The notes: generated from the letters alone by a model not told the origin. Shown: positions 41,811 through 55,028, counted from the stretch's first letter. The stretch: 64,000 bases of DNA from Paramacrobiotus metropolitanus (GCF_019649055.1 NW_026570296.1:558001-622000); one strand, 5' to 3'. Made by a program: numbers and translations.

Positions 41811-43787
41811 TTAAGCAGACGTTTTGGCCTTTTTGCCTTGCAACGCAATCCGGGCACGTAATGCCCGCATTTGATCGTCTTGCAACATCAACCATTTCAA
41901 GCCAAGAGTGTGTTCCTGGTCTTCACAATAAACCACATGCTGGTTTTTGCGTGCCCGGCGGTATCGCGACGGCCGGAAATAACCCGGCCACATAACCGCA
42001 AACAGCGGCTGGCCCGGCTTTAAGACATCGGAAGCGCGCATGATCTTGGTGCCGGCGGCGGCATCATTCCCGTCCCGCATGGAACTCCGCCACTCGAACA
42101 GAAACTGCCGCGGACGAGTCCCGATGATTTCCGCTGGACCCCACACCGGCCGGCCTTTGCTGATCTTGACAAACACTTTTTCGCGATGCTGATACACCGT
42201 ATTCGCAATGCGGTGGAAAGAGGAGATGCGGGGTTGCGCGAGGAAGGGCAGCGGTGGTTTCTTTTTGGCAGATTTATACTTGTACAGGGCCTCTGCTTCG
42301 GCTGGTAGCAGTAATCTACTCTGTAATCCGTTAAATGTTATTCCAACATATCTGTAGATAGTAACTGATAGTTCTACTTGGTCTTTTACTGTCTAAATCC
42401 ACAATAAAACGAAGACAAAGAGTGTCTCGAAATAATCCGATGGCTTCGCAAAAGGAGATTCACGCACAGGGTGATAGAAATACATAAAAACGGAAAAACC
42501 AAGATAAGAAACATCCATATATTATTCCAGGAAAAAAATTGTTAAGAGTGGCCTATGCAATATGTTTAGCCAAGCACTATCAGGGACAGTTAAAGTATGT
42601 ACCGTGCCGGCTAACGATAAGGAAAACATATAATATTTATATATTGTGCGGGATACGTAAGTGCATCGAGCCATTTTTGAAGCAACTAACCGAATAAATC
42701 AAGCGCAAAGTACGGCCGTCTAAATTATGTAGTGGAGTGCCTACCTTTACGGGCCCTTTGGCTAACTGCGCATTGGTCAATAAGGGAAACCGAACATTAA
42801 ACAACGCGTCACCCAGCATCTGTCGCCGGTTGGCCGTCGATGGACCAAGATTATGGGTACCGCAAGCCGTCAACGCCCATCTGCCAAAAGAACCGCCATC
42901 CTAGTGATCGTCGCACAGGAACATTATGAACAGTATTTACCTCTCAACCGCCAAGTAAACATCATTCTCGCCTACGCAAAGCGTATCACGCTGCAGGATC
43001 GTGACCAGTGTCTCCTGTTTAATGCTCGTGAAGTGCTGCGATTCGAGTACGCGGGTAGCGCATCGGTCGATCAGTTCCCAGCAACGCTTAACAATCTTCT
43101 CGGCGTGGCTGTAGGCACCCTGTAACGAACATTTAAGATAAATTCACGGTCGAATGGCGAACACTAAAGTTTAACGCACAATATTCTCCAAAATGGTCAG
43201 GCAGTTGTCCGCCCGCAGCCGGGCCCTGATGAATGTGACGCATGTTTTCACCAGAGGCTGCACATTGTACTTCTCCGCGCACGCCAGTGTCTGGCAGACG
43301 TTGTCCACGTACAACTCATACACTGTATCGGTGTATAGGAATCTGCAATGATCTGGAAAACTTGGCGACCTCCGCGTACCGCAAGAACCATCAAGGAGAC
43401 AACGACCTAACCTGAGCATGTTGGCAAACGCTGCGGGCATAACATCCGGTATGTCAATAGGCTGTTCGATTTTCTCTGACAAATTTTTGTGGAAGATGCC
43501 AGCAAACACTGAGCTACGCAGGCACAAAACATATCTGCAAAATATTGTAAAGCCCTAGTTTCAACCCAGCGGTTCGTGCTCCTCAATCCTTACTTGTGAG
43601 CACTGAAAGTTTTCCCTGGTCCATACTGCCCTCCAACTGTGAACTGCACGTCGCTTAAATCTCCGCTAGTCAGCGAACGGCTGATGCAGTTGACGAGCTC
43701 TCGATTCGGTCTCCGGCGGTGAATGGAACCTGAATAGGCATCTACAGATATAAAGTCTTCAGGGCTGCAGTTGGTGGTTCCGTCCAT
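41811..43787 (-). CDS. BTB-BACK protein with Tudor-like domain, copy I
   Basis: Exons: 43787-43594, 43534-43412, 43342-43180, 43119-42941, 42880-42745, 42320-41811; phases 2,2,0,2,0; 434 residues, all open. BTB motifs LSDVQFTVGGQYG, VLCLRSSVFAGIF, IPDVMPAAFANMLR and CAEKYNVQPLVKT are diverged from the A/F type, as is the BACK (KRCWELIDRC, LQRDTLCVGEND). Exon 3 is one codon longer, with donor GTGCGT. Exon 6 gives the PPLPFLAQPR linker and a Tudor-like module (REKVFVKISKGRPVWGPAEI, IMRASDVLKPGQPLF) with a basic C-terminal tail. With H and M it forms a more divergent branch of the local family. Confidence 0.8.
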
Positions 43788-45402
43788 ATTGATGCACCGT
43801 GAACCTGGTGAATAGTAAAAATTATTACGAGGTGCGAAAAATTCTCTGTAAACTTGAAAACTTCACGGGTGATGTATGACAACGCACTGCAATTTTTTCA
43901 ACAATATTCTGGCAAGGACTGAATTCCGAAAATCAAAAAATGATCGAGTTGCTAGGTCGTGCATACTGCGATGCATAACGTAGCCACCTCCCGATGGGGC
44001 GGTCAGCTAGCCACAACTGTAGAGCAGCAATCTACTCTTTGCCGCCGGCGAACAGGAGGTCGATCCAGTTATGCCGGTGTTTGCACGGAGTATTGCGGGG
44101 CTGGAACACTTTCGAATCCACAGCGCGGTCAACGGAGAGCAACAACACCTCGCTATATCTGTAACTTGTCTTGTTAAACGTGGCCTTGTTTACCCGAATG
44201 GCTAACTTTCGATAAACCGCTTTTCCATTGAATGTCCTGAACGTATCCCAGTCGATAAATATACTCATCAGCGTAAGTTATCAGATTCCGCTACTCGCCT
44301 GTCGCTGTTTTTGATACTTACACGGCTGCGCGATGTTCATCTAATTTGGGCTGTGTTAATTTCATCAAATTTGCTGCAATCGCACTCGAGTTTTCATCGC
44401 ACTATCGTCCAGTGCAACAGCGCATGACCTTTGCACAATATCAATCGAAAACGACACGCTGTCAACTCTCAGTAACGATCGGTTCCAGATTTCCGATATT
44501 CGACATTTAGACCTGGTTGTCCAGTAACGAAGTTTTCCACCCGCAGTTGGGTAGCTGGATCCAGCGATGATTCGTGAATCGTCGTATTTTCTGGAAAACG
44601 TTTCGTGTCTCTTTGGTGGCTGACCTTGCTGTATGGCTACCGCTGATTTTTCTGTGACATCTTTAACTGACTTATGAAACATATCGACCGATATTCTGCT
44701 TAATCATTGTCATTCACCATGACGGGATTGCTGCCGTTGCCTGAAGACACTGCGCCAGTTCAGGGATTATATAGTCACGAAAGCGAATTAACCAGCCGAG
44801 TCCACATGCCGTAATGATGTACGTGCGAATCGCAGTAATTATGCACAAGGTACGTCACCATCGCATACTGTTGCAATAGTTAACTATTTCCGTGCAACGT
44901 CATTTGTTATGTTAGCGCTTGCAAACGCTTGCCAGAAATGACTCATGCCACAGTACTCATAAAACGTTCGATAATTATGCGTATCTTGCCATTTCAGAAA
45001 TCATGCAAGGTGAACGCTCGGTTGCAGGCGGTGAAACAAAACGTGTTGACAGTCCTAATCACTGAACGTTGTATTGATATGACGATCTTCTCCTACAGTA
45101 TTAAACGGAATCGTGAATAATCAACAGGTTAGCACGTGAGGAGAATGAGTATAATGATGACACGTTTCCACGCGGCACTTGGTGGCGACACGTTCGCATT
45201 CGTTCCGGCGGAGTGAAGCATCAATCTTCGCGAAATCTTGTTTTGGCTGCTTTGCAGCGTGCATATATACATCCTTAGTACACTCTTGGTGTTTTTTACT
45301 GTCGATCCCCGTATAAAGAGATGTCGCGCACGGGACCGTCTACAGAGTAAAAGTCAAGTTGCATTGCACGTCATCATGCGGAGTATGCTTACCGATATCA
45401 AA
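43788..45402. other. Intergenic, no convincing gene
   Basis: A 105-codon minus-strand frame at 44365-44682 exists but shows no domain, signal or splice support. Otherwise upstream region of the LRR gene. Confidence 0.4.
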
Positions 45403-47150
45403 ATGTCCACGTGGAAATTGCGATTCTTCTGTGATTTAACGGCATTACTCCTCGTAGAATCGGTTGCTGCTGGCACACTGACAGCACCGGCTCTTCCTGC
45501 CAGTTCTTCCGAGTATAACAAGGGCTTTCGCGACCGTCGCCTGCCTCACCCCATTGACTCGTACCACGCGTTTGACGACACCTGTGTCAGCTACGTTTTG
45601 CCGACTTGCAGTGCCGCGTGGCCGGTGTGCGCCTGTAACCACACCACCGCCTACAATGTCAGCCTCATTTCCCGCTCTCTCGATTTTCTCCGGATCGGCG
45701 AGGTACACTATCCGAATTCATACTCTTCTAACCGGATGTGCCCTCCCAGCTGTCTGCACACCGAATTCATCCCGCTGCCGCGCCTGCCCAATCTCCGCAC
45801 CATCGTGTTAAGTAACATTTGGGTGGCGCCCGCTGATCGGCCGTTTCCCGTTGGTCGTTTTCTCCGCAGTGTGCAGTTGACACTAACAGAACTGAGTTTA
45901 AAATTCATATATCTACCCACCATTACAGGGAGTACCTTTGCCGGCTTCGCGGCATTGGACAGATTGGAACTCTCTCGGAATCGCATGTCGGCTGTTGCCG
46001 TTGACGCGTTTTCCAGCTGACACCGGCCCGTGCCCCGCCGACTCTGAAGACGGTGTGGATCAGCGAGAACACCATAACGCGACTGGATTGGTCCGTCTGG
46101 GAGCCGCTAGCGCAGAGCTTAGAGGTATGCGTTGGATAATATCTTAAAGCCAGTACAATCAGTGTCGCGGCGTGGCAAAAGTATATTGCGTACAGACGGT
46201 ACAGTAATTTATTTAACCGTAAATAAACCTGATATTGCTATCGCGCTATTGAAATAAAGACTGCAATTTATTTATCCATGCATATTCTGACTGTCGGTCA
46301 ACAAGCCACAGCAAAGGGCTGGCGCGATTTTATGCACCGAAAGTCAGGTTATTATCCCATCCTCTTGAGGTGAAGATGATTCAGAGTTTCATACTACAAG
46401 CCAGGGGCACAACTCCTTTCCAAAATCCAAAGTGAATTTAAGATTTTTGAAAACTGTTGAGGCTTGAAAGGAAAATGATGTAAGCTTGGTTGTGGTTCCG
46501 AACCGGCTTTGCACCAACGTGCCTTTTACAAAAAATTTTTAAGGAGTTTCTTATCACCTACCGGGTGCACCGAAATTGTTTTAAGCTTGCCCTTTGGTTC
46601 GCGCATCCGCACCTTTTATGGACAAAAACCGTGAAAAAAGGTTTTGAACTTCAGGCTGAAAACAAGTAGAGCATTTTATTATTTATTCTTACTGTTTTGA
46701 CAGGCCATTTTTCTGGAGCAGAACGAGATTGAGGAGGTGTACTTGAGCCATGATTTCGCCATGCAGAAGGTGGGGGCGGTGCGCCTGGCCGCAAACAAGC
46801 TGATTTGGCTTGACGAGCGTCTCCTGGCCAGCGTGTCCAGCGAAAACGCGCGACCCTTCCTGGAGATTGAATACAATCCGTTCTGCCAAAGTGATGCAGA
46901 CTGTGACTGCCCATCGCTGCGTCCATTGTGGAAATGGCTGAAGAAACAGCCGCGCCGCTACGTACCTCCGGGACGTGTGGTTACTTGCTGCTACGGCTAC
47001 AGGGACCGTTTGACCTGTGGACCATACCGGATTGATCCCCGGAAGCGAAGTTTTGAAAAGTATATTTATACGCCGAATGTTACCGGTTATTACAGTGCCC
47101 AAAGCCTGTTCGATCTGGCGGACAGCCGCCAGAAATCGCTCCTGCAGTAG
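45403..47150 (+). CDS. Secreted leucine-rich-repeat protein, with a frame break
   Basis: Exon 1 from ATG 45403 (an upstream in-frame ATG lies at 45238) to donor GTATGC at 46125; exon 2 is 46704-47150. The start gives a signal peptide (LTALLLVESVAAG), then a Cys-rich LRRNT-like part (CVSYVLPTCSAAWPVCACNH), LRRs (LPNLRTIVLSNIWV, LTELSLKFIYLP, LDRLELSRNRM, LKTVWISENTITRLDW, AIFLEQNEIEEVYL, AVRLAANKLIWL) and an LRRCT-like cap (CQSDADCDCPSLRPLWKWL...TCCYGYRDRLTC). After VDAFSS there is an in-frame TGA at 46018, while the following LRR lies one frame away, so a base is missing or extra near 46010. No membrane segment is seen. Two AATAAA words in the intron (46221, 46252) could end a short transcript. 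Confidence 0.65.
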
Positions 47151-47349
47151 TCATCGCATATTTTATCCCGCAGTCGCGCGCGTTCTATGAATTTTAGATA
47201 TTTTGAAACGCTACGGAATACCAGGACTTGGAATGTAATTCATGTGATGGGCACTGATTTTCTGACTACCATAAAATTGCAACGGTATCTGCACTGTACT
47301 CATACATCTGTTAATCATTCTAATGAGGCACTGTTCATCAGCCAAGTAA

Positions 47350-47510
47350 AAAGCGTGCTCTTCCGCAGTCAGTGTGTCGCGCTGCGTAAATGGCATTCAA
47401 AGTTTTCTGCGAGATGTCGGTGACTTCTGGCCTGACTGCATAACCAAAATAATGGTGGCATGAGTGGCATCCAGCACAAGAAAACACTTTCCACAATGTT
47501 TACATGTCAT
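47350..47510 (-). pseudogene. Remnant of BTB-BACK family exon 4
   Basis: Translated fragments NIVE, DATHATIILVMQSGQ, TDISQKTLNAI and QRDTLTAEEHAFYLA match exon 4 of the family in order but need at least two frame changes. No neighbouring exons are recognised. Confidence 0.65.
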
Positions 47511-47719
47511 TCCACAGCCTGCAGGCAGTGAAACACGTCTTCGATTACTGGTTTCTTTATGAGGAATCCAGACAAAATGTTGAAATGGCCCTCCCTGGCA
47601 TTTAATGCGGTGATAAGGTGGGCAATCTTCGCACTTCGTGCGCTGAATTTCTTTGTCAACCGTACAACTCGTGCAATCCTGTTTGGTATACCGGGTTGAC
47701 GGTTACGTATAATACTTAC

Positions 47720-47911
47720 ACAGTACATCACTTCAAGCCTCTGATATGATGCGGCTGACGTGTACTGGCGTCCCTTAGTACACATCTTTACTACTTCTAC
47801 CCAAGGCTTAGGCTTAGTCCTTACTACAACGTCTACTTGAGTCATGACCAGGAGTTCGAGTCGAGCCTTCTGAGAAATGTCCAGCAGAGAACTTTGACCG
47901 CGACTTGCCAT
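47720..47911 (-). CDS. Hypothetical first exon, possible Myb/SANT-like
   Basis: ATG at 47911 opens a 64-codon stretch (MASRGQSSLLDISQKARLEL..., ending RLEVMYC) followed immediately by a strong donor GTAAGTATT. The Lys/Trp spacing (KPKPWVEVVKMC) faintly recalls Myb/SANT-like modules of transposon proteins, but I would not assign a function. No second exon was identified. Confidence 0.3.
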
Positions 47912-48556
47912 TTCGACGTGACCGCGTGTCAGTGACGTAGCTTTACCTATTGTTCTAGTGTACGAGCTGACCCTTTTCTCTGATTAGTTAATGCTGTCTT
48001 TGATTAGTCCACGTGTATGTGATCGTAGAGTATTGGCTAGTTTCTAAATCCCTATTGTTCTCAGAACCGTACCTGCGCGTACGAAGAGTCGCACCTGCGC
48101 GTGCCCAAGACTATATAAGGCGCTCGTCGCCCACACAAATGTCAAGAGTTTCTTTCAACAAGCAGTAGTGCTTGTTCACGACCTGATTAACTTCAGACTT
48201 CTTGCCCTGGGATCTCTTTTCCAAGTGAGGATTCTTGCTAACTCACCTCTTAGTGACCTTTCACTTATGTCAGGGGTTTTTCCTTTACTTCGTCGACGTG
48301 CATTATCATTTTCAGATAGTCTCGTGGCGTAATAGGTTACCCACTAGCTCCCACTTGCATCCCGTGACCTTTGGTCTCTTCTTGTTCTTCGATCTTTATG
48401 CCTCGTAATACCGAGTTGATGGATAGTTTCTCATACGCTTCGGCTACCATCTAGCGTGAGGTCAGGTAAGTATACTCGTATCTTTTGTGTATTGTGTTTG
48501 CAGCAGGGATTCCTGAGTTCCAGCAGTTCCTGACTTGTTCCTGATCTTCGACTTCT
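47912..48556. other. Promoter-like relic with TATA box and AGGTCAC words
   Basis: TATATAAG at 48113-48120 and GTGACCTTT words at about 48251 and 48363 recall the promoter and leader of element 1 in plus orientation. CACCTGCGCGTGC-type words occur twice near 48065-48105. It may be a truncated LTR of a related element. Confidence 0.3.
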
Positions 48557-49110
48557 ACTGTATTCGCTCGCACATCTTGGACCACAGAGTGTGTGTACGG
48601 GAAAAACGCGCATTCAATATACACACTCTAACCGGGCCAAACGCGCGATTCGCGATTTGATAAATTTCTGATGTCTTACAACATCTGGACTGGAGAACTT
48701 CTTGAATAATGAAAAAAATTAGAGCTCTAACAATTTTTATCATGTTTAGGCTCGAAAGCAGCCATTAACATACAGCTTTGGCGTAAGCACGAGTTACAAA
48801 CGGATTTTGTTGTGGTTTTTGGGGTGCCCCTGGAGGAGGGGGTACGTTCCGCGTCAACATTCTTGATGGCGATGAACCACCGAACAATGCGAGCTTTCAG
48901 CTACAGAACCTTTTTTTTCCAGAGTGAATTGCCATTTAAATGAAAAGACTTGATTTAATAAACAAAAATTCACAAGAAGAACTGTTCATCTTGAAACCAA
49001 ATGAGGAATATTTCGTAGTCGTGCATTTTGCCCGGTTAGAGTGTGTATATTGAATGCGTGTTTTTCCCGTACACGGACTCTGTGGTTCAAGATGTGCGAG
49101 CGGATACAGT
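48557..49110. mobile_element. Short element with about 85-base terminal inverted repeats
   Basis: Sequence from 48557 (ACTGTATTCGCTCGCACATC) is repeated inverted at about 49025-49110 with a few mismatches; both arms contain the ACACACTCTAACCGGGC word. No transposase. Bases 49111-49671 hold nothing that I recognise. Confidence 0.65.
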
Positions 49111-49671
49111 ACTTCTACCATCCCACTACATTCTTCCCAACAGTTTGAAATAAGAGTTGCTCTATCCGATTGTGTCGTGGTCGGCAGTGAGGATAAAGAC
49201 AAGCATTGTGCAACGTCTACTTTTTATCTATTACACGACACGGCAGTACTGCTAATAATGCTGTACCTGTACTTTCAAAGTTACAAAATGTACATACTGT
49301 ATCTAACTAACTAAACCAAACCACGATATCATTACGTGAGACGGTCAGTGGCGACCTTGCTATACAACAACAGCCGCCGAAACACACACACTTTGAGGGA
49401 TGTGGCATGGTGGGCCAGAAACCGCCAGTTACAGTATCAGGAAAAACACCCACACTGTCAAAAGGTATAGGTAAATAAATATGCGCGAGCAGTTTGATCA
49501 TAGAGCAGTAGTTTATATAGGGACCCAGACCGAACGATTTAAGAAAAAACAGAGACTTGTTTGTTTAAAGTTAAAAAGAAATGAGCTCTAGAACACGAAA
49601 ACTAAAAAAATCAAACAGTCACTCTACTATGATAAGCACCATAGGAAAAATTCTACGCTCAATTTCTTAGT

Positions 49672-49990
49672 TCAGTTCCCATTCTTCTCCTTCCAAGACG
49701 TCACATCATGTACATTTAGCACCAAATCCGCGAGGCTAACAACCTTCCTTCCGTTTACAGAGACTCGATGCCCATTTTTCTCCCAGTTCTCGTACTCTGC
49801 ATATCCGTTCTCTGATTGCACATACACCGACTGGCCTTTTTTCAGGATAGCCTTCGCGAGAATCACCTTGTCTGGCGTTTCGAACCCTTCCGTGCCTTTT
49901 CGACACCAAGTGAACGCAACCCGTTCCGGCTCGACCGCGGTTATGATGGCTGACTCCCACCGGAAACGTGAAGATCAGAAGCATCGATAA
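49672..49990 (-). pseudogene. Remnant of BTB-BACK family exon 6
   Basis: The module reads FRWESAIITAVEPERVAFTW, TPDKVILAKAILKKGQSVYV, HRVSVNGRKVVSLADL and TSWKEKNGN, closest in style to copy M, and stays open apart from a frame change at its left end near 49980. No exons 1-5 nearby. Confidence 0.65.
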
Positions 49991-51306
49991 ATTTGCTCTT
50001 CCAAGAGTTCATGTAGACGCCGCGCCACGATTGTAATTTCCGGTAGTAAGCCATCCTCCAAGGGTTGGCGTCATTTCGTAGGTTTCTCTGTGGCAGTGTG
50101 GAACGTGTTACGTGGTTATGCTTTTAAAATGAATAGCAATACTTCGTTCTGTTACAAAATGCATCATTTTACAAAAAAGCTACTCCGGAGTAGCTTTTCT
50201 GGCCGCGAATCGCGGGAAACGGCACATTCTCTCATATAACGTCACGTGACGTGCATGCGTGCGTTATCTTAGCGCGCTCACTTAGCGTTCACATTCGCCG
50301 CGTATTCAGAGTTCAGGCGCTTTTTCAGTTTCGTATACTAAGTACCCTCAATCTCAGTGTAATTCCTACAGTAAATCCTAAAGCGTTTTCTTTTCACCAC
50401 ACTTCTTTTCCTATTTTGACTGGTTTGTGTTAGTCAACTGCCATAAGAAAATGTCTATCGTTCTTTACGAGTACGTATGCAACAGATGAAAATGTGCACG
50501 TAGCTTGCGCACTGCAGTCGTTAGTGTTTTGTCCGTAAGCCGTTAGGTGGATTGCCGCCATCAAAAGGCGGTGCCGCCGAGTTAGTGCTTAACACGGGGC
50601 TTTAGTACTATGGCAGGGTGGGACTGTTCCCACGGCAGGCTATTCTCCAGTGACGAAGGCATTTTGCCAATGTAACGCTACAACTTACAGCTGTCGGATA
50701 ACGGTGTCCTTTAAGCCCCAACACAGCACACACGTTAAGTCTAGAGACTTACATATTTCGGTATTTTATTAAGAAAAATGTCCTCTTGAAAGCCGTAGCA
50801 ACGGCTGGACAAGCGCATAGCAGTCCACAAGTTGAGTCCGAATTTTTGTACGGCACTTGCTCTGGCGGATTGAAAACGCTCTTTTCTTCAAGGGACATTC
50901 ATACTGCGAGATCAAAAACCTAGGTTTGTTGTCTAACTTATGACGGTCCGTCACGGTCGCCACCGTACGTTGGGCGGTTCTACAAAAGCCACCTGCCAGC
51001 TTTTTAGTTATGTAATACAACCTTCTATTAATTGTGTAATAAGTGAGCGAAATCAGTGAACACGAGATTACAGACTTCCACATGCCATGTAAAGCGATCG
51101 GTAACGGCGGACCCGCTAAACGAAACCGAATTGTTTTGATTCGGTGTAAATGTGGTTAATGCGGGAGCAGCGTGTGACGGAGTAGAAGAATTATGTCGGA
51201 TAAACTGCATTAGTGGATCCTGAGGCATGGACGTTGTTGGTGCAAACGGGCACCGTTAACTGGAATGCGTAACGGTTCGCTTGCCTACGACCGGACTATT
51301 CGGTGG
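49991..51306. other. Intergenic, with a perfect 24-base palindrome at 50175-50198
   Basis: The palindrome is centred on CTCCGGAG with AAAAGCTA/TAGCTTTT arms. A GC-rich structured stretch at 50560-50640 (CCGCC...GGCGG, GTGGGACTGTTCCCAC) could encode a structured RNA, but I recognise none. No coding signal. Confidence 0.4.
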
Positions 51307-54300
51307 CTATAAAGACCGGTATATCCGCTGCAGTGTCGCCTTCATTCCACACATTTGGGTCAGAAAAATTCCCAACCCTTGTGTGCCACAAAACGCTGCG
51401 ATCAGGGCATTCATGGTAATGGACGTGGATGAGTTATGGTCCGAGATGTTGATCAGTAAAAGCAGCCAAGGAAGTCCCAGTAAAGCACACAGTACGGCGC
51501 AACGGCGCAGCGATGTCGTAAGAAAAGCGCCGTCAGGCTTACCAGAGACGACTGGCGACTTCGTCCAAGCAATTCCTGAAACGTAGGTGCAATAATTCAC
51601 ACTGCTCTACCACAATTAAGTGCCGCTGTCTTACGCATTGCAACAAGGGCGAACACAATAAAATTCCCAGCCAAAACAGCACAAATCGGCACCACAACGG
51701 TTAGGTAAAACCGTTGTGGAGAATAAACCGAATCCAACCAACACCTGCGACAGCAATCGTTTTGGTAGTACATAACTGTTTGTTCGTATATCTTTACACT
51801 TCTACACTTACGATTTCACCAAGCCATAACCGTAACCAAAGCGGTCGATTATTAAGTTTATGCCAACAATGGTGAACGGTACAATCCAGCACATGATTCC
51901 GGAGAAAAGTTGGAAATGTTTTACAGGCACCGGTGGTCGGTTAGCTACGAAGGCTCTGGCTAGAAGATACCCCTCTGCAGCTAACCAGGCAAAGGAGACC
52001 AAGAAGAACCAGTGCAGGAAAACACCGGTGACCAGGCAGAGCTGTCGCATTTCCATGCGATCAATTCCACATAAGAAAGTTAAGTAGGTTAGTATGAGTG
52101 CTAATGAAAGATTGACCAGCACAAAGTCTTTGTCCGTCGACTCATTTTTGAAGGGAAGCCTTCGCTCGCGTTTAAACATTCTGCAATTTACCAATTATTC
52201 TACCGTAATGCTAAAGAAGTATCCGTTTCACGGAAAAACAACAAGTGAAAATCTCACCTTATAATTGTTGTAACGATGATAACGATAGCCAGAGCAGTTA
52301 TGGAGAGTCCTAACGCAAAATGGGAGAATAGTGTTAAAATTTTATGCGTAGATTCAGCAACATTCAGGAGTCCGCTGACGTCAACTAAAATGCCGAAGCT
52401 GGTCAAGTGGTCGCAATAACATGCTGCGAAACCGTTGTGTTCGATCCTAGTTATGCAGCCTTTGGTGCTCCACGCTCCAAAACCATTATTGATGTCAGCA
52501 TTCCAAAATGCACAGAAGTATTTTAGGGATGGTTGCTAAAAATATAGAAGGGTTCGACCTGCGCCCAAAAACCCATACTATACTCGTACTAGCAGAACAG
52601 TCGGGAACTTACAAAGTTAATTATTCTAAATCGCACTATAACCGGCTCGGTCCATCTTAACTGCGAGCTGTGGATGGATAAACTGGCACCTGTGACCCAG
52701 GATGATAACGCCAACCTTCTTCGTGTGCCGTTGACTGCACCGAAAGAATCGTCGACGGAGATGGTTGACGCTTCGTAGATGCTTGGGGATATTTCGTACC
52801 AAACTCGTACATCCTCGGTTTCTGTAATATAACACTCACTATACAACTTTTTAGCTATACACATACTGTAGTAGTAAAGTTGGCAATTCACCGGAAAGAT
52901 TTTTCATCTGATTGACCAGCACTTCCGGTAGCCTTATATTAGTTGCGAATGAAATGTTTCTGTAAGAGCTGCGTGTAGTCGTGATTAGATTGATCTGTGC
53001 AGTTTCTGTGGACTCAGTACCAATTATCCACGTTGCATTTGACACGCGCGACACTATGATGGAATAGTCGTCTGTCGAAGCGGAAATTACTGCGTCGCTG
53101 TGGTTGGTAATAAATCTGCTATACCGTGCAATTCGGTCACGCACGCGCATTAGGCGGTTAACGATGCCGCTTTTTGTTTGTTCTTCTGCGATATCAGTTT
53201 GCGGAACAATGTTGATCAACTGGAATAGTTCAAGTATCAGTTGCAGCGCAGATGAATGACTAGCGATTGTTATGTTCTCCAGTTGGACGAAAGCCGTTTC
53301 CAGCGTAGTCAGCTTCGAAGTGAATTGGATGATGCATCCGATTTATACAGATGCTCCAGATGGGCGAGCGTGGAGTTCAAAAGCGCTACCATAACGGTTT
53401 CTTCGGCTGGGATACTGTTATTACTGCTGTGTGCTGTGGGCTTCGAAGTCGACGAAGTGTGATCATTATCGGATACGTTCGTTGCGGACCGGTTTGGAAT
53501 TCCCCGAAACACGGCAAACTGGCCGAAATAGTAGCACTGACACGCAAACACACTTACCCTCTCCATATCCCAGTTGATAAATGTAAGCGGGTTGGACGGA
53601 GATCGCTGACAGCCCTTTTCAAAGGTCCACTTCGAACCCCCGCTGTCATCGGTTTCACCGTAGTGACCGCACATGTACTGAGAGGTCGTGTTGGTTAAGT
53701 TGACCCCTGCTGGGTCAACTGGTATTCGGTACACGGCCATCTCAATTCCCGGTTCTGTAAAGCGGTATGGAATTGCGCTGTTGTTTATGGTTAGCTTAAC
53801 CCTGACGAGGTCTACGGTGATAACTGGCGACACGATCTCGAGCTGATCAAAACTTCCTTTTAGGACAATGTTCTCAGCCACGGCCTTGTACAAGGCGGTG
53901 GGGCGTTCAGCAGTTATCCGGAAATAGGCATCTGCTACGGGGTAGGCGGTTTCATTGCAATGTTCGCACTGCGCTTTGTCTACGCAAAATTTAACTGAAA
54001 ACATTCACTTAATTTGCATTCGAATTTTGAATTTAAACACAGAAGTACACACCTATCTGGGCGGTAAGATCGGCGAAGACGATCGATCGCAGAAAGATGA
54101 TTGATTTCGTTAACTCATAAAATGTAACCGAATCCATTTTGAAGTTATAGTTTTTTATTGCCGGCAGTGATCCTAATTCCACTGGTAGTACTATGTTGCT
54201 GTCGCTAAACTTTATCCTTCTCGAAATATTCGTATAAGACGAGGACAAGTTCGCAGACAGAAAAATAAAATTTGGTCGGCATAGCCAAGTCGCCTCCCCA

Positions 54301-55028
54301 TTCGGCACCACTGATTCAAAAGAACTGGAGGAATGCATCGCAATATCACTCACTGATATCTTCTTCGTGATCATTGCAGGCAATCGCAGAAACTCCGTGC
54401 AGGTGCCATTGTCTTTCTCCATTTGCACCAAATGTTCAAGAGGAATTCGCGGATCGGATCCGATGAACGACAATCCCATAACCGCGTGACATAAGATGTC
54501 TACAGAGACCCAGGAAGAATTGTTGGCAGCATTCAGTAAGGCAGCAGGAAATTCTGGTAGTTTGGGTAGCTTCTCAATGTAAAATTCCCACGTTCCATTG
54601 AACAAGGTAGACCAGATGTAGTCTAACTTGACAGTGGGATCAATGAGTGCTTCAACTTTTTCAGATCTCTCCCTTCCCGAATGTCGCCCAGTATTGCCGT
54701 GAGTATTATAATCCACGATGGATTCCGTCCAATCTCTAGGATAGAATTCGGACGTGTTAAAGCTCAGTTGTCTGGCGCCACCAACGTTGACTGCAAACCG
54801 TTTGTGACGCGATCCGGTTGCTTTTCTAAATCCAATTGGGTCCGTGTCTGTTTTGTCGAGCGGGTTCATGTCCTCAGCTGATAGTTTAGTAGAGCTTGTT
54901 GCCGACACGGCTTTCCTGATCTGAATAGTAGTTTTATCGGGCACCCAGAATTCATCATTGCTGCTGACAGTAAAACCACAGTGTAGATAGATTATACAAC
55001 AGGCGCCAGTGAACTGAAGCATTCTCAT
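51307..55028 (-). CDS. Adhesion G-protein-coupled receptor, one frame break
   Basis: Approximate exons: 55028-54053, 53994-52892, 52821-52613, 52535-52258, 52180-about 51825, 51775-51635, 51575-51307. A signal peptide (FTGACCIIYLHCGFTVSS) starts a long N-glycosylation-rich ectodomain. Exon 4 has a clear GPS motif: CAFWN...GAWSTKGC...ACYCDHLTSFGILV, followed by TM1. TM2-TM4 (VLVNLSLALILTYLTFLCGI, CLVTGVFLHWFFLVSFAWLAAEGYLL, LFSGIMCWIVPFTIVGINLII), TM5 (FYLTVVVPICAVLAGNFIVFAL) and TM6-7 follow. Self-cleavage at the GPS and cell-surface signalling are the family role. In exon 2 the frame changes near 53325 (one base seems missing). The donor of exon 5 is uncertain, two phase-1 sites near 51823-51830 both fitting. 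Confidence 0.8.

Noticed and set aside
44365-44682. 105-codon minus-strand frame
   Set aside because: No recognisable motif or splice context.
50560-50640. Structured RNA gene
   Set aside because: Two small hairpins are visible but no family signature for snRNA, SRP, RNase P or tRNA.
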